Positions 24,468-27,140 of a stretch of 27,140 nucleotides of DNA are shown here, one piece after another. This stretch comes from DSNY01 sp964539745. GTDB taxonomy: Bacteria; Pseudomonadota; Gammaproteobacteria; Burkholderiales; Burkholderiaceae_F. The position numbers and the translations under genes are program-made. The notes beneath the pieces are model-generated. The model saw only the letters and a program-made list of their open reading frames with translations. It was not told where the DNA came from and ran no database searches. The DNA is taken from the NCBI GenBank assembly GCA_964539745.1, contig CAZIJU010000043.1, positions 1 through 27,140 on the forward strand. Direction: 5' to 3'. The stretch's first letter is position 1; each line of letters opens with the position of its first letter.

Positions 24468-24887
24468 ATGCGACAGGCGCATACGATCCTGACGGTCCAA
24501 ACCCCCGGCCGCGGCCTCGTCGACATCACGCGTCGCGTGGCCGACTGGGTGCACGGCTGCGGTGTTCGCAACGGGCTGCTGACGCTGTTCATCCGGCACA
24601 CGTCGGCGAGCCTGCTCGTGCAGGAAAACGCCGATCCCGAGGTGCGGCGCGATCTGGAGCGCTTCTTCGCGCGGCTCGCGCCCGACGGTGATCCGCTGTT
24701 CGAGCACGCCACCGAAGGCCCCGACGACATGCCCGCGCACGTGCGCGCCGCACTCACCCAGACGCAGATCGCGGTCCCGATCATCGACGGCGCGCTTGCG
24801 CTCGGCGCCTGGCAGGGGATCTACGTCTACGAACATCGACGGCGCGGCCATGCGCGCGAGGTCGTGCTGCACCTGGCCGGCGAATAG
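24468..24887 (+). CDS. yjbQ: YjbQ/UPF0047 family protein
   Basis: 139 aa, the normal length of the family, from the ATG at 24468. Signature segments are clear: FIRHTSASLLVQENADPEVRRDL (43-65), EGPDDMPAHVRAALTQTQIAVPI (84-106) and LGAWQGIYVYEHRRRGH (about 112-128). The conserved His and Glu residues of these motifs surround a proposed active site. E. coli YjbQ has weak thiamin-phosphate synthase activity in complementation tests, but its true role is not settled. It stands alone, converging with the PepSY protein gene. No strong ribosome-binding site precedes the ATG; an upstream in-frame ATG at 24333 would add 45 unconserved residues. Confidence 0.92.
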   Translation: MRQAHTILTVQTPGRGLVDITRRVADWVHGCGVRNGLLTLFIRHTSASLLVQENADPEVRRDLERFFARLAPDGDPLFEHATEGPDDMPAHVRAALTQTQIAVPIIDGALALGAWQGIYVYEHRRRGHAREVVLHLAGE

Positions 24888-24889
24888 CG

Positions 24890-24913
24890 CGCATCGGCGC
24901 CATCGCCGATGCG
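24890..24913. terminator. Bidirectional terminator hairpin between yjbQ and the PepSY gene
   Basis: Perfect 10-bp stem CGCATCGGCG / CGCCGATGCG with a CCAT tetraloop, filling the 37-bp gap between the two convergent stop codons. There is no T-tract, as at the other two convergent junctions here. Confidence 0.65.
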
Positions 24914-24924
24914 AGGATCCGAAC

Positions 24925-26109
24925 CTACGTGTCCAGCCCCGACGCCGTGGCCGGTGCAACCGCCGCCCGCGCCGCGCGGCGCTCGCGGCCGATGCGTTCG
25001 CCGCGCTTCTTGCGCAGCCACACCCACAGGCCGGACAGCACGAGCAGGATCGGCATCGCGCCGGTCGCGCTCATCGCGATCATGCCGGCCGTGCCGAATG
25101 CGGTGCCGCTGTGCAGCGGAAACAGCCAGTGCATCAGCGTTTCGCCGGCGGTGCGCGTGCGGTCGCTGCGCTCGACGAGGATCTGCGCCGTGACCGGATG
25201 CACCCAGGCGATCGTGTCGCCGAGCCGGTGTTCGTCGCCGGCGCGCTTAAGGTAAAAGAGATACCCGCTCGCGCGTCCCGGCGGACCGTGGATCTCGGTG
25301 ATCGCGCGATCCGGATAGGCGGCCCGCACCGCGGCGACGATTTCGCCGAAAGGCTTCGGCTCGTCGCGCGCGCCGGGCACCCAGGGGATCGTCGGAAACG
25401 ATGCGACCTTCGAGAACACGTTGACCAGGTCGCGCACGTAGTTCAGATAGACGAGCGTGCTGCCAGTGACGGTGGCCAGCACCAGCAGCGCGAAGAAGAT
25501 CGCACCGGCCGAGCGGTGCAGGTCGAAGAGGATGCGCGTGGCGTTGCCGCGCCAGTTGATCCAGACGAGCCGCCTGAAGCCTTCGCGCTTGTGCGGCCAG
25601 GCGACGACGAAACCGGCGATCGCGTTGGCGAGCAGCAGAAACCCGGCGATGCCGACGATGTTCGAGCCGGCGTTGCCCAGCAGCACGTTGCGATGGAATT
25701 CGTACAAGGTCTTCAGCAGGTACGGTGCCGACAGGCCGAGCGTTTCGGCGCCGCGCGTGCCGAGCAGCGCGCCGGTGACCGGGTCGAAGAACGCCTCGAC
25801 GCGTTCGGAGCCGACGCGGCGGTTCGGCGCGGTGCGGATGAACAGCCGATACACCTCGCCCTGCGCGAGCGGCAGCCGGATCCGCTCGACCTTGCCGAGC
25901 GCGTAGTCGTTGGTCGCGCGAGCGACGATCGCGTCGGGCGCGAGCCACGGCCCGCGGCCGGCGGTCTTCAGCAACCCGGGGTTCAGCCACGCGTCGATCG
26001 GGTCCTCGAACACCAGCACGCTGCCGGTCAGCCCGACGAGCGCGAACCACAGCCCGAGCCCGATGCCGAGCCAGCGGTGGATCGAGAACCAGATCTTGCG
26101 ATCGCGCAT
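24925..26109 (-). CDS. PepSY-associated transmembrane protein (PiuB-like)
   Basis: 394 aa with GGGGAAGG directly upstream of the ATG. The order is typical of the iron-regulated PepSY-TM family: N-terminal helix after IHRWLGIGLGLWFALVGLTGSVLVF, a periplasmic PepSY-like segment (about 40-125), two helices (about 147-170 and 205-230, FHRNVLLGN and LHRSAGAIFFALLVL), a second periplasmic segment (about 250-310), and a last helix (ATGAMPILLVLSGLWVWLRKK) followed by a basic cytoplasmic tail. His residues in IHRW, FHRN, LHRS and PLHSG are placed like haem ligands in related reductases. Members of the family often accompany TonB-dependent siderophore receptors and are thought to help with ferric-siderophore reduction or uptake. 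No receptor or Fur box is visible in the window. Confidence 0.9.
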   Translation of the reverse strand: MRDRKIWFSIHRWLGIGLGLWFALVGLTGSVLVFEDPIDAWLNPGLLKTAGRGPWLAPDAIVARATNDYALGKVERIRLPLAQGEVYRLFIRTAPNRRVGSERVEAFFDPVTGALLGTRGAETLGLSAPYLLKTLYEFHRNVLLGNAGSNIVGIAGFLLLANAIAGFVVAWPHKREGFRRLVWINWRGNATRILFDLHRSAGAIFFALLVLATVTGSTLVYLNYVRDLVNVFSKVASFPTIPWVPGARDEPKPFGEIVAAVRAAYPDRAITEIHGPPGRASGYLFYLKRAGDEHRLGDTIAWVHPVTAQILVERSDRTRTAGETLMHWLFPLHSGTAFGTAGMIAMSATGAMPILLVLSGLWVWLRKKRGERIGRERRAARAAVAPATASGLDT

Positions 26110-26225
26110 GCCTTCCCCTCAGGCCGCACCGCGCGCCGACTCTAGCATCCAGCGCGCGGCTGATCGAGCGCAAGCCGGTGCCGGCGCGCAGCGACTATCG
26201 TCCGCGTCGTGTGAGGGAGGCTCGG

Positions 26226-27140
26226 ATGGAGACGATGGGATGGATCGCGCTCGCGATTTTCGCGATCACGATCCTGGCGGTGATCGGCAACGTCATCGAT
26301 GGCGCGGTCGCGGCGCTGACCGGCGTTGCCGCGATGATCTGGGCGGGCGTGATGACCGAGGTCGCGGCGTTCGAGCTCGTCGACTGGAACGTGATGGCGA
26401 TCCTCGTGAGCATCTGGATCATCGCCGGCTACTTCGGAAAGACCGGCGTGCCGAGCTGGCTGTCGGTGCAGGCGCTGTGGCTGTCGGGCGGGCGTCCCGG
26501 GCTGCTGGTGATGATCCTGTCGCTGCTCGCGGGTCTGATCTCGATGTTCGTCGACAACGTCGTCGTGATCCTGATGATGGCGCCGGTGGCGCTTCCGCTG
26601 GCGCGCGCGATGAAGCTGCCGGTCACGCCGGTCGTTCTGATGATCGGCTTCTCGGCCAACTTCATGGGCACGGCGCTGCTGCTGGGCGACCTGCCGCCGC
26701 AGATGCTGCACAGCGTATCGGGCGCGGAGTTCCGCGACTTCCTCTGGCAGCACGGGCGGCCGTCGTCGTTTCCGATCCTGATGGCGACCTTCGCCGTGAC
26801 GCTCGCGGCGATGTACGCGTACGGCTTCCGCGCGCGCGGGCGCGAGGCGGTCGACATCGCCACGCTCGGCATCCAGACCCGCATTCCGAACGGGCTGTTC
26901 GCCGCGATCGTCGTCGGCTGGTTCCTGGCGACCGTCGTCGGCATGGCGTTTCGCGAAGTGCTCGGCGTCAAGCTCGGCTTCATCGCGCTGACCGGCGCGG
27001 TGACGCTGGTGCTCGCGCTCGAGGCGCTACGCGGCCGCGTGCAGGCGCCGAGCTTCGAGCAGATCCTCGGCGAGCTGGACTGGCGCGCGATCTTCTTCTA
27101 CATCGCGCTGTTCGCGCTGGTCGGCGGCCTGGAGAAGATG
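26226..27140 (+). CDS. ArsB/NhaD/SLC13-type ion permease (3' end outside the window)
   Basis: 305 codons from an ATG with GGGAGG five bases upstream; the frame is still open at the last base, so the gene is cut by the window edge. The product is strongly hydrophobic: helices at about 5-22, 24-42, 52-70, 85-120, 130-150, 175-195, 225-245 and 250-268, with the last visible one near the cut. The motif SMFVDNVVVILMMAPVAL (about 102-119) matches the conserved re-entrant-loop region of ion-transporter superfamily permeases (ArsB, NhaD, human P-protein, citrate transporters), and GFSANFMGTALLLGDLPPQML (about 142-162) follows in the usual place. The substrate (anion, dicarboxylate, arsenite or Na+/H+) cannot be told from this half. 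It is divergent from the PepSY gene, with 116 bp between. Confidence 0.85.
   Translation, partial: METMGWIALAIFAITILAVIGNVIDGAVAALTGVAAMIWAGVMTEVAAFELVDWNVMAILVSIWIIAGYFGKTGVPSWLSVQALWLSGGRPGLLVMILSLLAGLISMFVDNVVVILMMAPVALPLARAMKLPVTPVVLMIGFSANFMGTALLLGDLPPQMLHSVSGAEFRDFLWQHGRPSSFPILMATFAVTLAAMYAYGFRARGREAVDIATLGIQTRIPNGLFAAIVVGWFLATVVGMAFREVLGVKLGFIALTGAVTLVLALEALRGRVQAPSFEQILGELDWRAIFFYIALFALVGGLEKM

Overview
The window is about 27 kb of GC-rich DNA. Coding is dense, with strong G/C bias at third codon positions. The gene content fits a betaproteobacterium, probably in or near Burkholderiales: a 180-kDa-class NAD-glutamate dehydrogenase, a type I-like sulfide:quinone oxidoreductase (SQR) with a TrxC-type thioredoxin, PepSY membrane protein, GGDEF/EAL proteins and YjbQ. 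The taxonomic call is an inference from family resemblance. I see no rRNA, tRNA, CRISPR array, transposase or phage gene.

Left part (1-7.4 kb), accessory in character. It holds the C-terminal part of a TPR protein cut by the window edge and a secreted six-repeat beta-propeller lipoprotein. Next comes a translationally coupled minus-strand pair: a BNR/Asp-box propeller and a MoaD/ThiS-like beta-grasp protein ending in Gly-Gly. A PhnB-like VOC protein and a DGPF/YCII protein follow, separated by an island of about 73-bp imperfectly palindromic repeats (4.64-5.29 kb). The repeat sequence has also become the C-terminal tail of the YCII frame. The last gene here is of unknown function and is split by one in-frame amber codon at 6830-6832.

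Middle part (7.7-16.2 kb). A GGDEF-EAL protein and a TPR-GGDEF diguanylate cyclase diverge from a 422-bp intergenic region. Both have intact signature motifs and RxxD I-sites. They are followed by the 1608-aa NAD-glutamate dehydrogenase.

Sulfur/redox part (16.3-24.0 kb). A Crp/Fnr regulator is divergent from trxC and sqr, and the shared promoter region carries a palindrome close to the CRP consensus. Downstream on the same strand are an OsmC-family thiol protein and a three-gene exporter (HlyD-type adaptor, FtsX/MacB-type permease, ATPase). A second, different SQR-like flavoprotein converges on the cluster from the far side. The most interesting reading of the window is a regulated sulfide or persulfide-handling module with a dedicated exporter. 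The exporter link is inferred from position only.

Right edge (24.0-27.1 kb). YjbQ and a PepSY transmembrane protein converge on a perfect 10-bp-stem hairpin. A divergent ArsB/NhaD/SLC13-type permease runs off the end of the window.
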